From NCBI GenBank assembly GCA_034769895.1, contig JAWRYS010001461.1, positions 434,001 to 498,000 on the forward strand: 64,000 nt of DNA, in the 5' to 3' direction. The translations under genes were made by a program, and so were the position numbers. Positions 23,306 to 34,012 of this stretch are shown in pieces (the first letter of the stretch is position 1; the number at the start of each line of letters is the position of its first letter). The notes under the pieces are model-generated. The model saw only the letters and a program-made list of their open reading frames with translations, made no database searches and was not told where the DNA came from. Source of the stretch: Magicicada septendecula. Lineage: Eukaryota; Arthropoda; Insecta; Hemiptera; Cicadidae.

Positions 23306-23363
23306 TATGTAATTTACAAAATAAAATGTATTCTTTTAAAAAGTTGTATTGATAATAATAAAT

Positions 23364-24049
23364 TTTGTATGATGTTTAAATTAAAGAGAAATGAACAACA
23401 TTGAAGACAACAATATCACTGAAGAGAATATGAACAGTGGAGTATTGTATACAGGTGGGTTGGTAACACCCATTTACTGTCAAGGGTGAGTTCATCATGA
23501 GTAGTTCTTCAAATAACATATTTTTATAAAGAGGTGAAAGTATAATAGTGAAGGCTATGGAAGAAATGTGGTGTTATGAAAACTGAGTTGCAGAAGAAGC
23601 CATACATCAATTTGGTGACTATTATGTCCTGCCGGTATTGTATAGCTACACACAAGTCGGGCACGTTTGAGGACAGTTCATCTTTCTAGTGTGTGGTACC
23701 AAAAAACCTTTACAAATCAGTTCAACTTCAAAATTCAGAAGTGTGTGTACTCCAGGTGGAGAGGTGATTATTCCGGGTGTGAACAATGTAAATCGCTAAG
23801 TAAAATAAAAAAAAAATTAGTCAAAATTTAGATGACCACATGGTATCCAACACAACTACAGGGGCTTGTTTTAAATCTAAAATGGCAGCGAAAGTGCATT
23901 TAACAGTGAACTTGTAAGTAATTGGCAAATGTGGGAGTATAAACCTAGACATTCGGACAGCCAGTTAAAAAAAATCTTGTAATGTATTAAAATGCCAGTG
24001 TATTAAAATCCTTTTGGTGCCACACTAATGTGAAGGAACTTAAAAAACA
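23364..24049. other. No gene recognised
   Basis: No clear coding or repeat feature was seen before the LTR element. Confidence 0.4.
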
Positions 24050-24053
24050 ATTG

Positions 24054-25227
24054 TGTAATATTCTATTCACATACAAATACAAAAAATTATTTTATTTTCC
24101 ACCTACCTCGTTTCGCCTTCTGCCAGAGTCCACAACACGAACGTTAAAATGCAAATATGATTATAGGTTATCGTAATAACTTACGCAACACATTTTTAAA
24201 GAGAAATTAATTAAAATTTTATTTTTTACTTCAAAATTTTCTTTAAGTATTAAATTGTTACTTATTTGGCCTCTTGGCTCAATTCATGGAAAATGCATGA
24301 AACCCTTACTGTTAGTTACATGATGGTATTACACTTATACTTACAGAATTGCAATAAACACCTTACCTTAATTAGACAGCCCACTCTGCTATTTACACTC
24401 ACATTCACACCTTTACAAAACCAACTACTATTATTTAATTGACATGTTTGCACAAAAAACCCTTTATAAAAAAATTGTTGAAATTCCGGTTACAGGTTAA
24501 CCGACGACTCACTCCTTTCGCTGCCACGTGGCTCGTATTCTTTAAATGCCCGAAAGTTTATTTTGGCCCGCTCACTTCACTAATTCTGTTCTGCAATATT
24601 ATACCTTGGTTACCACTTTTTACATGATGAAATTAAACTGTTATGTGCACACGGTTTTTTCCGCACCCGTTATGTTCAAACAGCCGCCGCCGCCTCACCA
24701 CAACACCATTGCTGATTCACATTTTTGCTATGTAATTTAGGTGAAATTTGTGTCCAGTCGGCGGACGCACTACTGTTCGCGTCTGGCAGGTTATGATGTT
24801 ACTTTCCGACTGACTTACATGCTGCTGGGCATCACTGCCTTGCCTGCGAACAAATATCGTCGCCGTTTTCAGCCTTCGTTATCTAAGTTTTAGTAGCTGC
24901 ACATTTGGCACACAGGATTTACGTGTGCTGTGCGACGACGATATTTCACAGCCTTTTGCGTGGATTAGGTGCTTCGCAGATGCAGGTGCTTGTGCATTGG
25001 TGAGTGGACGTCACACAGATGCAAAGTTCTTAGAATCGTGACAGTCGACAACATGACATTCCTTTATTAATATTTCATAACAGCTATTGCGTACTGCTCC
25101 ATTGTTTAGACTGCGAGTTAGATTCAACCAAGGACCGGACACATATATGAAGTAAATTGTACAATTTTACTTAGATCAGAGCCAGAATTAATAAAAAATA
25201 AAAAACCTCCTAATTCGCCCCATTACA
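24054..25227 (-). repeat. 3' LTR of the non-autonomous LTR element
   Basis: 1174 bp from TGTAATATTC to CCCCATTACA, nearly identical to 29252-30425 with a constant offset of 5198 bases. Confidence 0.95.
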
Positions 25228-25238
25228 ATACCCCCCCC
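25228..25238 (-). other. Polypurine tract of the LTR element
   Basis: On the minus strand GGGGGGGGTAT stands directly before the 3' LTR, the usual position of the plus-strand primer. Confidence 0.75.
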
Positions 25239-27801
25239 AATGAGAAGTCTTCTGTCGAAACAGAAGAAATCTCATTGCTAAACCCCTAAGAGGACCGGTG
25301 AGGATATGGTGCCAACAACCCCCCATTTATTCTTATACCTCATGGGTAAACGACCCCCTGGCTTGGCGACTATGGACGCATCTGAACGAGATCACTGGAC
25401 TTCTCTGTGCGAGATCCCAACACCGAAAAATCGAACAGATACATACCACAGCGCACCTCGCCTCCTAACATGCCTCCCCAAACTCCGAATCCCTGGCTTA
25501 GATCATGCCAGATCCTCAACCGATATGTTCCCCTTTATATGCAAACTGGGCTGCCTTTAGCAGATACTGGGCTCACACACACACACCTATAATAATTTTT
25601 AAACAAACTCATCATTTAAAATAAGTTCAAAATCAGATTGTATCAAAACAAAAAAATCTCTTATCTGGATAAATTAATTCTCTTTGTTATTATTAAAGAT
25701 AAAAAAAAGAAACAAATAAATTGAATATTTAATTAAAACATGGACTGCCTTATCCTAACATTTGATTATACATATATACTAAACAATATAATTCAATAAC
25801 ACTATTGATACACATAAACAATAATACAACCAAAAATGCAAAACATCAATTTAATGGCAGGCACAAAAAGTATATACAAATATATATATATTTTTTTTTC
25901 TACTACCCCCCTTTTAATCCCTTAACCCCTGATACCCGTTACATTCTACTGTGTGCAGCACTAGACTTCTTGGCCCTCGCAGACCTCAATCTAGCCGTAA
26001 TCACATCTCCCTCGTGACCTGTAACTGGGTCACCGCCCATCCACACTCACTATTACCCCCCCCCCCTAGACTGTAGCGTCTAGTTGCTTTCACAAGGACT
26101 GATGCGGAAGGGGTGGACATTTTTTTCTTTTATTCCACCCCCATCCTTGCTTCGGCGTTACAATAAAATTCGGTATTACACCTACTCGTTTTTTTATTTA
26201 TACACCCCTAATGGACTACCACCCCTATCTGGGTGAAAATAGCCCTGTTCCAAAATTAGGTAGATTCCCCAAAAATAACCCCCTACTAAATTTAACAAAC
26301 CACCGGGTTGACAAAATAAAACAAACCGCAAGCTGGTTATATCAAGTAAAATTTATGATTTGCCCCAATTAACTACTTTCACGGTCATGGTCCGGTGAGG
26401 TCATGGCCGCACTTAGGTGGGGAATCTACAGTTAAAACATAAAATGTAGATTGTCATTGATAAAAGTTACTTGGACAGTAATATACACATCTTATTTTCC
26501 AGACACTATCTCATCCTGAACATTTTTTATTATACCCATACAAAATTTCCTTCAGTTTTCAGTTTTAAATGAATATTTTAACCATTATTTACATCAATTA
26601 GCATTTACTTTATAATTCCATTTGAATTTGAATGAAAATAAAATTAAGTTCATTATTAAAATCATCTTTTCAATTAATTTAATTACCATTTTAATTTAAT
26701 TTAATTCATATTGTTTTAATCAACAATTTCAAAATTAATTACATTTTTCAAAATGATCCGACAAAAATATTACCTACGTTATTCAAAAAATTTACATTCC
26801 TTTCTTCACATATGGTATTTCTTTTTATTTCATAATAGGATTTTCCTACTGGTAATGATTCAGCAGACTACAACAGTTGTCAACTTAACACCTGGCACTA
26901 AACATTGGTCAAAACATACTACACACGTGTTTACATTAACAATAGTCTGCCAGACTGGTGTTTTCATAAACACAGTTATAAACATTCTCAGTTTCAGCAT
27001 TCATGGTTGCATCATACTAACACCTGTACTTCACTTTTCAATTTTTTATAAATCTTTTAGATAACATATTTATCAATGTCTATTTCTTACAGTTCAACCA
27101 AATATAATTCTAATTCACCTTTCAGTTATTATTACTTTTTTATTACAATTTCTATTTAATACCATTATCTCAAGTCATTTTTATTATTGAATTAAACTTT
27201 TTTCACACCTGTAAGCATTTTATTCTCTCTAATTGGTATTATAAACTTTATACTTACAGTACATTATCCACCTATTGACCCGAATACAAATTACACACCA
27301 CACACACACACCAATATCTCCACGTAACCTCTGAAACATTTAACAACAATGTTATTTCATATCAAATAATTTAACATTTATTTATTAATATCAAATCTCA
27401 TAAAACAATTTAAACTCGTTAGAAAAATTCAACCATATAACATTTAAATCAAGCAAAATATTTAAACATTTCAAATTATTTTAATTAGATCAATTATTGA
27501 AAACAACATTTTAATTACTTTCACCCATTGCAATAACTACAACTCATTCATTATCTTCTTCCAAATTATTTTTGTTATTTATTTAAGCTGCAAAATATTA
27601 ATATTATTATTATCATCACAACAAGTTCTACTACATACATACATTGTTTATCTAACATTCTATAATACATACAATTAATTTCACTAAACATGTATTTACA
27701 ATTCTTCAGCAATAATTATTCAGTTATATCACACTTCATTGTCAAAATCAGCTAGGTCATTACCATATATTAACATATTTAAAATTGTTCATTTATGAAT
27801 T
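25239..27801 (-). other. Interior of the LTR element without recognisable ORF
   Basis: About 2.5 kb between the polypurine tract and the Gag-like ORF. The part near 25240-26430 is G-rich on the element strand; the rest is very AT-rich. No protease, RT, RNase H or integrase motif was recognised. It may hold packaging or structural RNA elements. Confidence 0.6.
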
Positions 27802-29055
27802 TCAGCCTCCATCGTCAAAAATTAGTCGGGGTTTCACATAACAATTTTCAATTTTATTTCCATTCCAAGTACGGTTATCTTGTGTATAGTAACCATAAAA
27901 TTTCAGTTCATTCATTTTACCATAATAATCATATACCAGGTCAACATTATTTATTTCTGTCCAATCTCCATTAGTAATTATATTCATTGTCAAGTCAGTT
28001 ATTTTATCATTCATTACAACATAAGGTAAGCTATTATTATTTAAAACTGTATCATCAAAATAATCTTCACTCTCTATTTTAACAGGTAAGTACTTCAAAT
28101 CATTTAACATCTCTTTCAACTCATTATAATTTCTCTGCAACTTATATAATTCTGTTTCTTTATCAACACACAATTCTCTATCTAAATCTCTCTTATCACA
28201 ACACCATATCATACTTTCAACATCATTCCACACAGAGGGTACTAATTTATACAAAAAAGGGAAACAATTCAAATCTTTCACTAATAAGGGTCTCTTGCCC
28301 TCCAATAATAACATTTTTGAACACCTTGGTTCATCACAAATAAGGGGAAAATTTACCCTCTGCCCTACACATTCATCTACTCTTTCTTTCCATTCTTTTT
28401 CTAATTCATCAACACTAATTACTACTTCGTTACAATATATAACTTTCTCTCTCTCACTCACTATTTCACTATTCATTTTCAACGTGTCACTCTCTGATAC
28501 CACCCTTTCAATATCATTGTTAACATTTGTTACCTTACTCTCTAATACCACATTTTTAATTATATTCTCATTTTCGACATTATTGTCATCATTTGTATTA
28601 TTACTTTTAATCTGTTCTGCTACTGACTCTACTATTTTCTCAATATCTCGTTTCAATTCATTACAACTATTTTCGCATTTCATTTTTACCTCATCAATGT
28701 CAAATTTAAGTACATCAAATTTACAATTAAATTCTCTTTTAATTTCGGTCTTAATTTCATCAAAACGATTATTTAATTCGTTAAATTTGTTATTCTGTGC
28801 ATCTAGTTTCTCACTAAAATCACTACTTTGTCTGTCAAATTTGTCATTCATTTTAGTGTCACTAATATCAAGTCTAGCATTTATCATGCTATATAAACGT
28901 GTTAACATCTCATCTGTATCAGATTTTTTGCTTTGGACTGGCGTTGAACGAATTCCTTCATCCATAATTTTTGACTCAGTCCCACTCAATTCAATATTCA
29001 TGTGGCTTTTGTTTTCAATGTCAGTTAAGCTGACATTCTCGTTATTATCTGCCAT
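27802..29055 (-). CDS. Gag-like coiled-coil protein of the LTR element (417 aa)
   Basis: This is an uninterrupted frame in the place of gag, shortly after the primer-binding site. Residues 50-150 are strongly heptad-like and charged (NARLDISDTKMNDKFDRQSS, FNELNNRFDEIKTEIKREF), indicating a long coiled coil. An acidic Asn-rich middle (about 150-165, NTNDDNNVENENI) is followed by a more globular C-terminal half with Cys and aromatic residues (LNCFPFLYKLVPSVWNDVES). No CCHC zinc knuckle and no protease were seen. The role is inferred from position; relatives were not recognised. It could bind element RNA or an autonomous partner's Gag. Confidence 0.65.
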   Translation of the reverse strand: MADNNENVSLTDIENKSHMNIELSGTESKIMDEGIRSTPVQSKKSDTDEMLTRLYSMINARLDISDTKMNDKFDRQSSDFSEKLDAQNNKFNELNNRFDEIKTEIKREFNCKFDVLKFDIDEVKMKCENSCNELKRDIEKIVESVAEQIKSNNTNDDNNVENENIIKNVVLESKVTNVNNDIERVVSESDTLKMNSEIVSEREKVIYCNEVVISVDELEKEWKERVDECVGQRVNFPLICDEPRCSKMLLLEGKRPLLVKDLNCFPFLYKLVPSVWNDVESMIWCCDKRDLDRELCVDKETELYKLQRNYNELKEMLNDLKYLPVKIESEDYFDDTVLNNNSLPYVVMNDKITDLTMNIITNGDWTEINNVDLVYDYYGKMNELKFYGYYTQDNRTWNGNKIENCYVKPRLIFDDGG

Positions 29056-29231
29056 ATCTATAAATTTATTAATCTAGATTTTCTTACATACAATATCTAC
29101 CACTTCACTCTTAACCTCTGAACATTGATGTACTAATTTATACGTGCTGCGTAATTTTTTACGTAGTTACTTAACCCTCAAATCAAACTTGCATTTATCG
29201 TAGGTGTGGAATTTTAATTATTCAAATTCGA

Positions 29232-29249
29232 GTCCCTGTTCGGGCGCCA
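29232..29249 (-). promoter_or_regulatory. Primer-binding site, tRNA-Lys type
   Basis: The minus strand reads TGGCGCCCGAACAGGGAC two bases after the 5' LTR. This 18-mer is the well-known complement of the 3' end of a tRNA-Lys. Confidence 0.9.
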
Positions 29250-29251
29250 AA

Positions 29252-30425
29252 TGTAATATTCTATTCACATACAAATACAAAAAATTATTTTATTTTCCAC
29301 CTACCTCGTTTCGCCTTCTGCCAGAGTCCACAACACGAACGTTAAAATGCAAATATGATTATAGGTTATCGTAATAACTTACGCAACACATTTTTAAAGA
29401 GAAATTAATTAAAATTTTATTTTTTACTTCAAAATTTTCTTTAAGTATTAAATTGTTACTTATTTGGCCTCTTGGCTCAATTCATGGAAAATGCATGAAA
29501 CCCTTACTGTTAGTTACATGATGGTATTACACTTATACTTACAGAATTGCAATAAACACCTTACCTTAATTAGACAGCCCACTCTGCTATTTACACTCAC
29601 ATTCACACCTTTACAAAACCAACTACTATTATTTAATTGACATGTTTGCACAAAAAACCCTTTATAAAAAAATTGTTGAAATTCCGGTTACAGGTTAACC
29701 GACGACTCACTCCTTTCGCTGCCACGTGGCTCGTATTCTTTAAATGCCCGAAAGTTTATTTTGGCCCGCTCACTTCACTAATTCTGTTCTGCAATATTAT
29801 ACCTTGGTTACCACTTTTTACATGATGAAATTAAACTGTTATGTGCACACGGTTTTTTCCGCACCCGTTATGTTCAAACGGCCGCCGCCACTTCACCACA
29901 ACACCATTGCTGATTCACATTTTTGCTATGTAATTTAGGTGAAATTTGTGTCCAGTCGGCGGACGCACTACTGTTCGCGTCTGGCAGGTTATGATGTTAC
30001 TTTCTGACTGACTTACATGCTGCTGGGCATCACTGCCTTGCCTGCGAACAAATATCGTCGCCGTTTTCAGCCTTCGTTATCTAAGTTTTAGTAGCTGCAC
30101 ATTTGGCACACAGGATTTACGTGTGCTGTGCGACGACGATATTTCACAGCCTTTTGCGTGGATTAGGCGCTTCGCAGATGCAGGTGCTTGTGCATTGGTG
30201 AGTGGACATCACACAGACGCAAAGTTCTTAGAATCGTGACAGTCGACAACATGACATTCCTTTATTAATATTTCATAACAGCTACTGCGTACTGCTCCAT
30301 TGTTTAGACTGCGAGTTAGATTCAACCAAGGACCGGACACATATATGAAGTAAATTGTACAATTTTACTTAGATCAGAGCCAGAATTAATAAAAAATAAA
30401 AAACCTCCTAATTCGCCCCATTACA
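29252..30425 (-). repeat. 5' LTR of the non-autonomous LTR element
   Basis: 1174 bp beginning TGTAATATTC and ending CCCCATTACA. Promoter and poly(A) signals would be here but were not mapped. Confidence 0.95.
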
Positions 30426-30429
30426 ATTG

Positions 30430-30531
30430 TGGGGGTGATTGTATATACAAATTTTTTACAATAATTCCCATAATTTACTAGTAATCCATTGAAGCTGTAA
30501 AAAATTTGTATGTACAATCACCCCCCCCCCT
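30430..30531. repeat. Short inverted repeat with G/C-run ends
   Basis: TGGGGGTGATTGTATATACA and its near reverse complement TGTATGTACAATCACCCCC are arms of about 30 bp across about 40 bp. It may be a very short MITE. It lies directly after the LTR element's target duplication. Confidence 0.6.
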
Positions 30532-30535
30532 ACCA

Positions 30536-30877
30536 ATGTGGTGTGTGGCATAGGTAGTGACATCAGCATATAGGAATGCTTTTATCTGTCAAGCAACGGT
30601 CAGTTTGAGAGTTTTACCCCAGGCGATTACTCAGTGCGTCTCAAGTGGTGTATTAGTGAAAAGTGATTATTGTGTGGGAATCTATTAGTTAACACTATTA
30701 TTGATTGGTATGGACAAATTAACTTGAATTATTGTATGAGCATAATCTTGTTGAATAACCTGTTGATTACAAATTGTTATTTGTGATAAATTAAAGCTGG
30801 TGATTGGTGACTTCATTGGTGTCTTGTATTTTGTTTTTCATTATAACATAATGACGATCAGTGAAACCGTCATAACA
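30536..30877 (+). mobile_element. Old solo LTR related to the Gypsy element at 37068
   Basis: The segment AATTAAAGCTGGTGATTGGT, GTGTCTTGTA and GACGATCAGTGAAACCGTCA, ending CATAACA at 30877, matches the end of the Gypsy LTR read in the opposite orientation, with clear divergence. Upstream similarity is weaker and the left edge is approximate. No interior is attached, so it is a fossil solo LTR. Confidence 0.65.
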
Positions 30878-31348
30878 ATATGTTCTTGATTCACCATATT
30901 CAACAGGGCCGTAACAAGGTACTCCTGCGCCCTTGGCAATTTTGACAAAGCTGCGCCCCCAACAAAAAAAAAGCTCTTTTTATATTGTACTGTGATTCGT
31001 GGATGTCTCATCACGTGATACACCATGCAGCCCCCTTAAGCAAGCTTTGACGCAAATTGCGACCAGGAAATACGTTCTCACATTGTATTCGGTATTTTTG
31101 TAATAGTAAATTTCATACAACAGTAAAAAAAATTCATAACTTTAGTCGGTGCTTTAGTTCTATAATTTATCTCGATTTTTTTTACACAGGACTTCAGGAC
31201 TTGCACTTACAACATTCTGTTGTTGTAACTGCAGCTACCATTTTTTTGGCTCTGGGGGCTGGTAAATAACAAATTGAAACTCTTCAGTAAACAAATATAT
31301 TGCTTTTACAAATTGTTACATACAGTATACAGCAGAAAAGCCATGGAA

Positions 31349-34012
31349 CTAAAACTTTACCTTTCTTGCTTTCAGCAAGGCAAACTCACTAATTATTTCA
31401 CTAAAATCAAGTTTTGAAGCAATCTCATATTCTATGGACAGGATAGCTAAGTTTGTCAATCTGTTTTCACACATACTTGACCGTAAGTAGTTTTTGATTA
31501 TCTTCAGCTTGCTGAAAGTACGCTCGCAAGACGCCACACTGACGGGCATTGTCAAAAATATCCTCAATGCTGTTTCGATGTTTGGATAAGCATCTCTTAA
31601 TCCATAGTTTGAAATAACTTTCAGAATATCCAAATGGGAAGCCTTGTAAATGTTCTTCACCAGCTCTTTTGCATGAAACTTGAAAGCAGCTACTTCGTTA
31701 ACTAGCTCAACTCTATCAATGTCTCTGCTATATATCGCACCAAGATCAGCTGCACACTTTTCAAGAAAAGAAACAGAGCATTCACTTAAGGACTTTCCTG
31801 ACAAAAAACTGAAGTCTGATGAAACTGTGTGGTAAATGTGTGCCCTTTTTTCCATTTCACTTACAATTCTATCAAATACAGTGTAACATTCTATCTCAAA
31901 TGGTTTATCAGAACTCAACAAGTGTGCTTCATCTTCAGCCGTCTCCCCAGCCATCCTCTTGACTTTCCTCAGCCTCTTAACAGCAAAACTGCTTTGGATG
32001 GCCATGGAATCACAAATAGCTTTGGCTTTTTCTGTGTATTTTTTAATTCCTTCTTTACGTAGGTCTTCAACTTTTTTTGCCAAACCTGAGAGCAAACTTG
32101 ATGCTACGTCAAGAGTTGTGCCCTTTCCTTGCAGTGACTTGTTGGTGCAGTCCAAACTTATCAAAACATCAGACCACATCTCTAAAAGGCACACAAATTC
32201 GTAATCAATTTGTCTAAGAAGTTTCATAGCACCAGACAGTGTGTCAGTGTTCCAGTCGTTGTCTTTATCAGCCATGTTTTGTAAAACTTTGTGTACAGAT
32301 GATAAGTTCTTCTTAAGAGCTGTCACAGCTTGACGCCTGGAAGACCATCTTGTATCACAATGTCTCTTAAGGGTAGTTTTGAGACAACCAATCAAAGCCT
32401 CCCACCTTAAGGTAGAGCTACTAAAGAAGTTGAAAAACTCCAACACATTTCCAAAAAAACTTGTCATCATAATTGACACATCCGCGGCGTGCACGCCAAC
32501 GAGGTTAAGACTGTGTGCTGCACAAGGCACAAATTTAGCAAGGTCGTTTAGTTGGGATATGTGCGCTTGAACGCCTTCATATTTTCCTGCCATGTTTGAG
32601 CCGTTGTCAAAGCCTTGACCACGACAGTTCTGAATATCCAAGCCGTCATTGTTTAGCTTTTGCAATATTTCTTGTGATAACCCTCTTCCTTTTTTCTGGT
32701 GACTTATGATGAAGTCCACAAAACTTTCAACTGAGCATTTCCCATCCTTAATGTTAACATACCTTATTATTTCACTCATTTGTTCTAAATGTGCTGTGTC
32801 CGGGGTGCAGTCAAACATAATAAAGAAATACTTAGCACTTTTTACATTCTTCAGTATTTCAGATCGAACCTTATTTCCCAAAATGTCTATGACCTCATTT
32901 TGAATTAGAGGTGAAAAATAGCTTGTGACATGTTTTCCACTTTTGACATTTTCTATGTGCTTAGATAGTTGAGGATTGTAGTGACTAATAAGTTCTAATG
33001 TACTCAGAAATACACCACAGTTGCTGTCACTGATCGAATCGGAACCTCCTCTTAAAGGTAAGTTATTCCTTGCACAATGGAGAATTACATCCACAATACA
33101 TTTGAGAACATTGCACCACTTTTCTGCTTCAGCTTGTATCAATGTTTGATGTTCTGCATCAACAGATCTACTAGTTTTCAGTCCAATTTCTAATTCTTTC
33201 CAATCGACATAAGAATGTCGGTGAGGTATCGACCTTTCGTGATTGACAATAAATGGGTTCAAGTGTCTCCAATCATTGAATCCCTCATCAATATTAGAGA
33301 AAGCAGATTTGTCCTTTTTGTCATCTTTTGAAAAGAGAAGGCAAGGGAAACAAAACAGTGCGTCCTTAGACTGGCTGTACAACAACCATTGCCTTTTTAC
33401 TTTTTCCCCGTTTGGTAGAATTTTATAAACCCATTTCTGAGAAAAGTGTCTTCCATCATCTGCACAGGGGAATTTGTAGCTATCTAAGTCAATTGTTTGT
33501 GGGCCTCGTTCAACAAGTTTACAACGAACTGTGTCTGATCGAAAATTTGCTGGCCATTTTTTGGGATCCTCGTAGATAATTTCTATTCCCACATCAGTAG
33601 TATTTAATGCATCATTTTCATTATAATTAGATGTGCAAGATGTGCTGGGTTTTTCAAGATCAGTAGATTGCCTGCCCATTGTGGAATGAGTTAGCTCAGG
33701 ATCACTTCCTTCTTCAAAATCAATGACGTTTGTGACGAACTCCATTGGAGTGATCTGGCTGTGGTTGTCTTCTGAAACAGTCTCAGTCTTGCTATCTTCT
33801 TTTTCATTTTCTCCTTCCTTTTCTTCTTGGTCGTCTTCTTTTTCTTCTTCTTCTTCTTGAAGTGCATTACTATTACTGGCACTATAACTTTCACCTACTT
33901 CTTTCTCTTCATTTCGCAGCCAATTTCCAAGCGCCGATGCTAATTTTTCGTCTTCTTCTTTTCGTTTTTTGATTTTTTTAAATTCACTTCCAGAAGGTTT
34001 TTTTGGCCCCAT
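31349..34012 (-). CDS. hAT transposase with TTF-type zinc finger (ZMYM1-like), 887 aa
   Basis: Domain order: an acidic and basic low-complexity N-terminus (1-150); a TTF-type zinc finger at about 150-230 (GRHFSQKWVY, LFCFPCLLFSK); a DUF4371-like region at about 240-480; the RNase H-like catalytic core; and a C-terminal hAT dimerisation domain at about 790-870. Candidate catalytic residues are D401 (FDCTPD), D469 (GQGFDNGSNM) and E830 (SCERTFSKLK), with the hAT CxxH pair C497/H500 (PCAAH) and the conserved CDTRW at 552-556. No stop or shift interrupts the frame, and the length is normal for the group. The start at MGPKKPSG is the first Met and is typical. Confidence 0.95.
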   Translation of the reverse strand: MGPKKPSGSEFKKIKKRKEEDEKLASALGNWLRNEEKEVGESYSASNSNALQEEEEEKEDDQEEKEGENEKEDSKTETVSEDNHSQITPMEFVTNVIDFEEGSDPELTHSTMGRQSTDLEKPSTSCTSNYNENDALNTTDVGIEIIYEDPKKWPANFRSDTVRCKLVERGPQTIDLDSYKFPCADDGRHFSQKWVYKILPNGEKVKRQWLLYSQSKDALFCFPCLLFSKDDKKDKSAFSNIDEGFNDWRHLNPFIVNHERSIPHRHSYVDWKELEIGLKTSRSVDAEHQTLIQAEAEKWCNVLKCIVDVILHCARNNLPLRGGSDSISDSNCGVFLSTLELISHYNPQLSKHIENVKSGKHVTSYFSPLIQNEVIDILGNKVRSEILKNVKSAKYFFIMFDCTPDTAHLEQMSEIIRYVNIKDGKCSVESFVDFIISHQKKGRGLSQEILQKLNNDGLDIQNCRGQGFDNGSNMAGKYEGVQAHISQLNDLAKFVPCAAHSLNLVGVHAADVSIMMTSFFGNVLEFFNFFSSSTLRWEALIGCLKTTLKRHCDTRWSSRRQAVTALKKNLSSVHKVLQNMADKDNDWNTDTLSGAMKLLRQIDYEFVCLLEMWSDVLISLDCTNKSLQGKGTTLDVASSLLSGLAKKVEDLRKEGIKKYTEKAKAICDSMAIQSSFAVKRLRKVKRMAGETAEDEAHLLSSDKPFEIECYTVFDRIVSEMEKRAHIYHTVSSDFSFLSGKSLSECSVSFLEKCAADLGAIYSRDIDRVELVNEVAAFKFHAKELVKNIYKASHLDILKVISNYGLRDAYPNIETALRIFLTMPVSVASCERTFSKLKIIKNYLRSSMCENRLTNLAILSIEYEIASKLDFSEIISEFALLKARKVKF

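Larger units (their letters stand above)
23177..23363. repeat. Foldback with hammerhead-like motif in each arm
   Basis: Two arms of about 85 bp (from ATTATTATTAATAAT and TTTTATTTTGTAAATTACAT inward) face each other across about 12 bp. Each arm contains a CUGANGA motif. It has the same architecture as 57696-58104 but unrelated sequence. Confidence 0.85.
24054..30425 (-). mobile_element. Non-autonomous LTR retrotransposon, young
   Basis: Two 1174-bp LTRs (TGTAAT...ATTACA) flank a 4.0-kb interior, and the whole is bounded by the 4-bp duplication ATTG (24050-24053 and 30426-30429). By eye the LTRs differ at about 8 positions (about 0.7%), so the insertion is young. Read on the minus strand it has, in order, a 5' LTR, a primer-binding site for tRNA-Lys, one long Gag-like ORF, about 2.5 kb of AT-rich sequence without recognisable pol, a polypurine tract and a 3' LTR. 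It looks structurally whole as a non-autonomous (LARD-like) element. The tRNA-Lys primer suggests Gypsy-side ancestry. Confidence 0.92.

Noticed and set aside
28295-29077. 260-codon open frame on the plus strand
   Set aside because: It is antisense to the Gag-like ORF; Ser/Leu/Phe-rich composition is what the opposite strand of a Lys/Asn/Glu-rich coiled coil gives.
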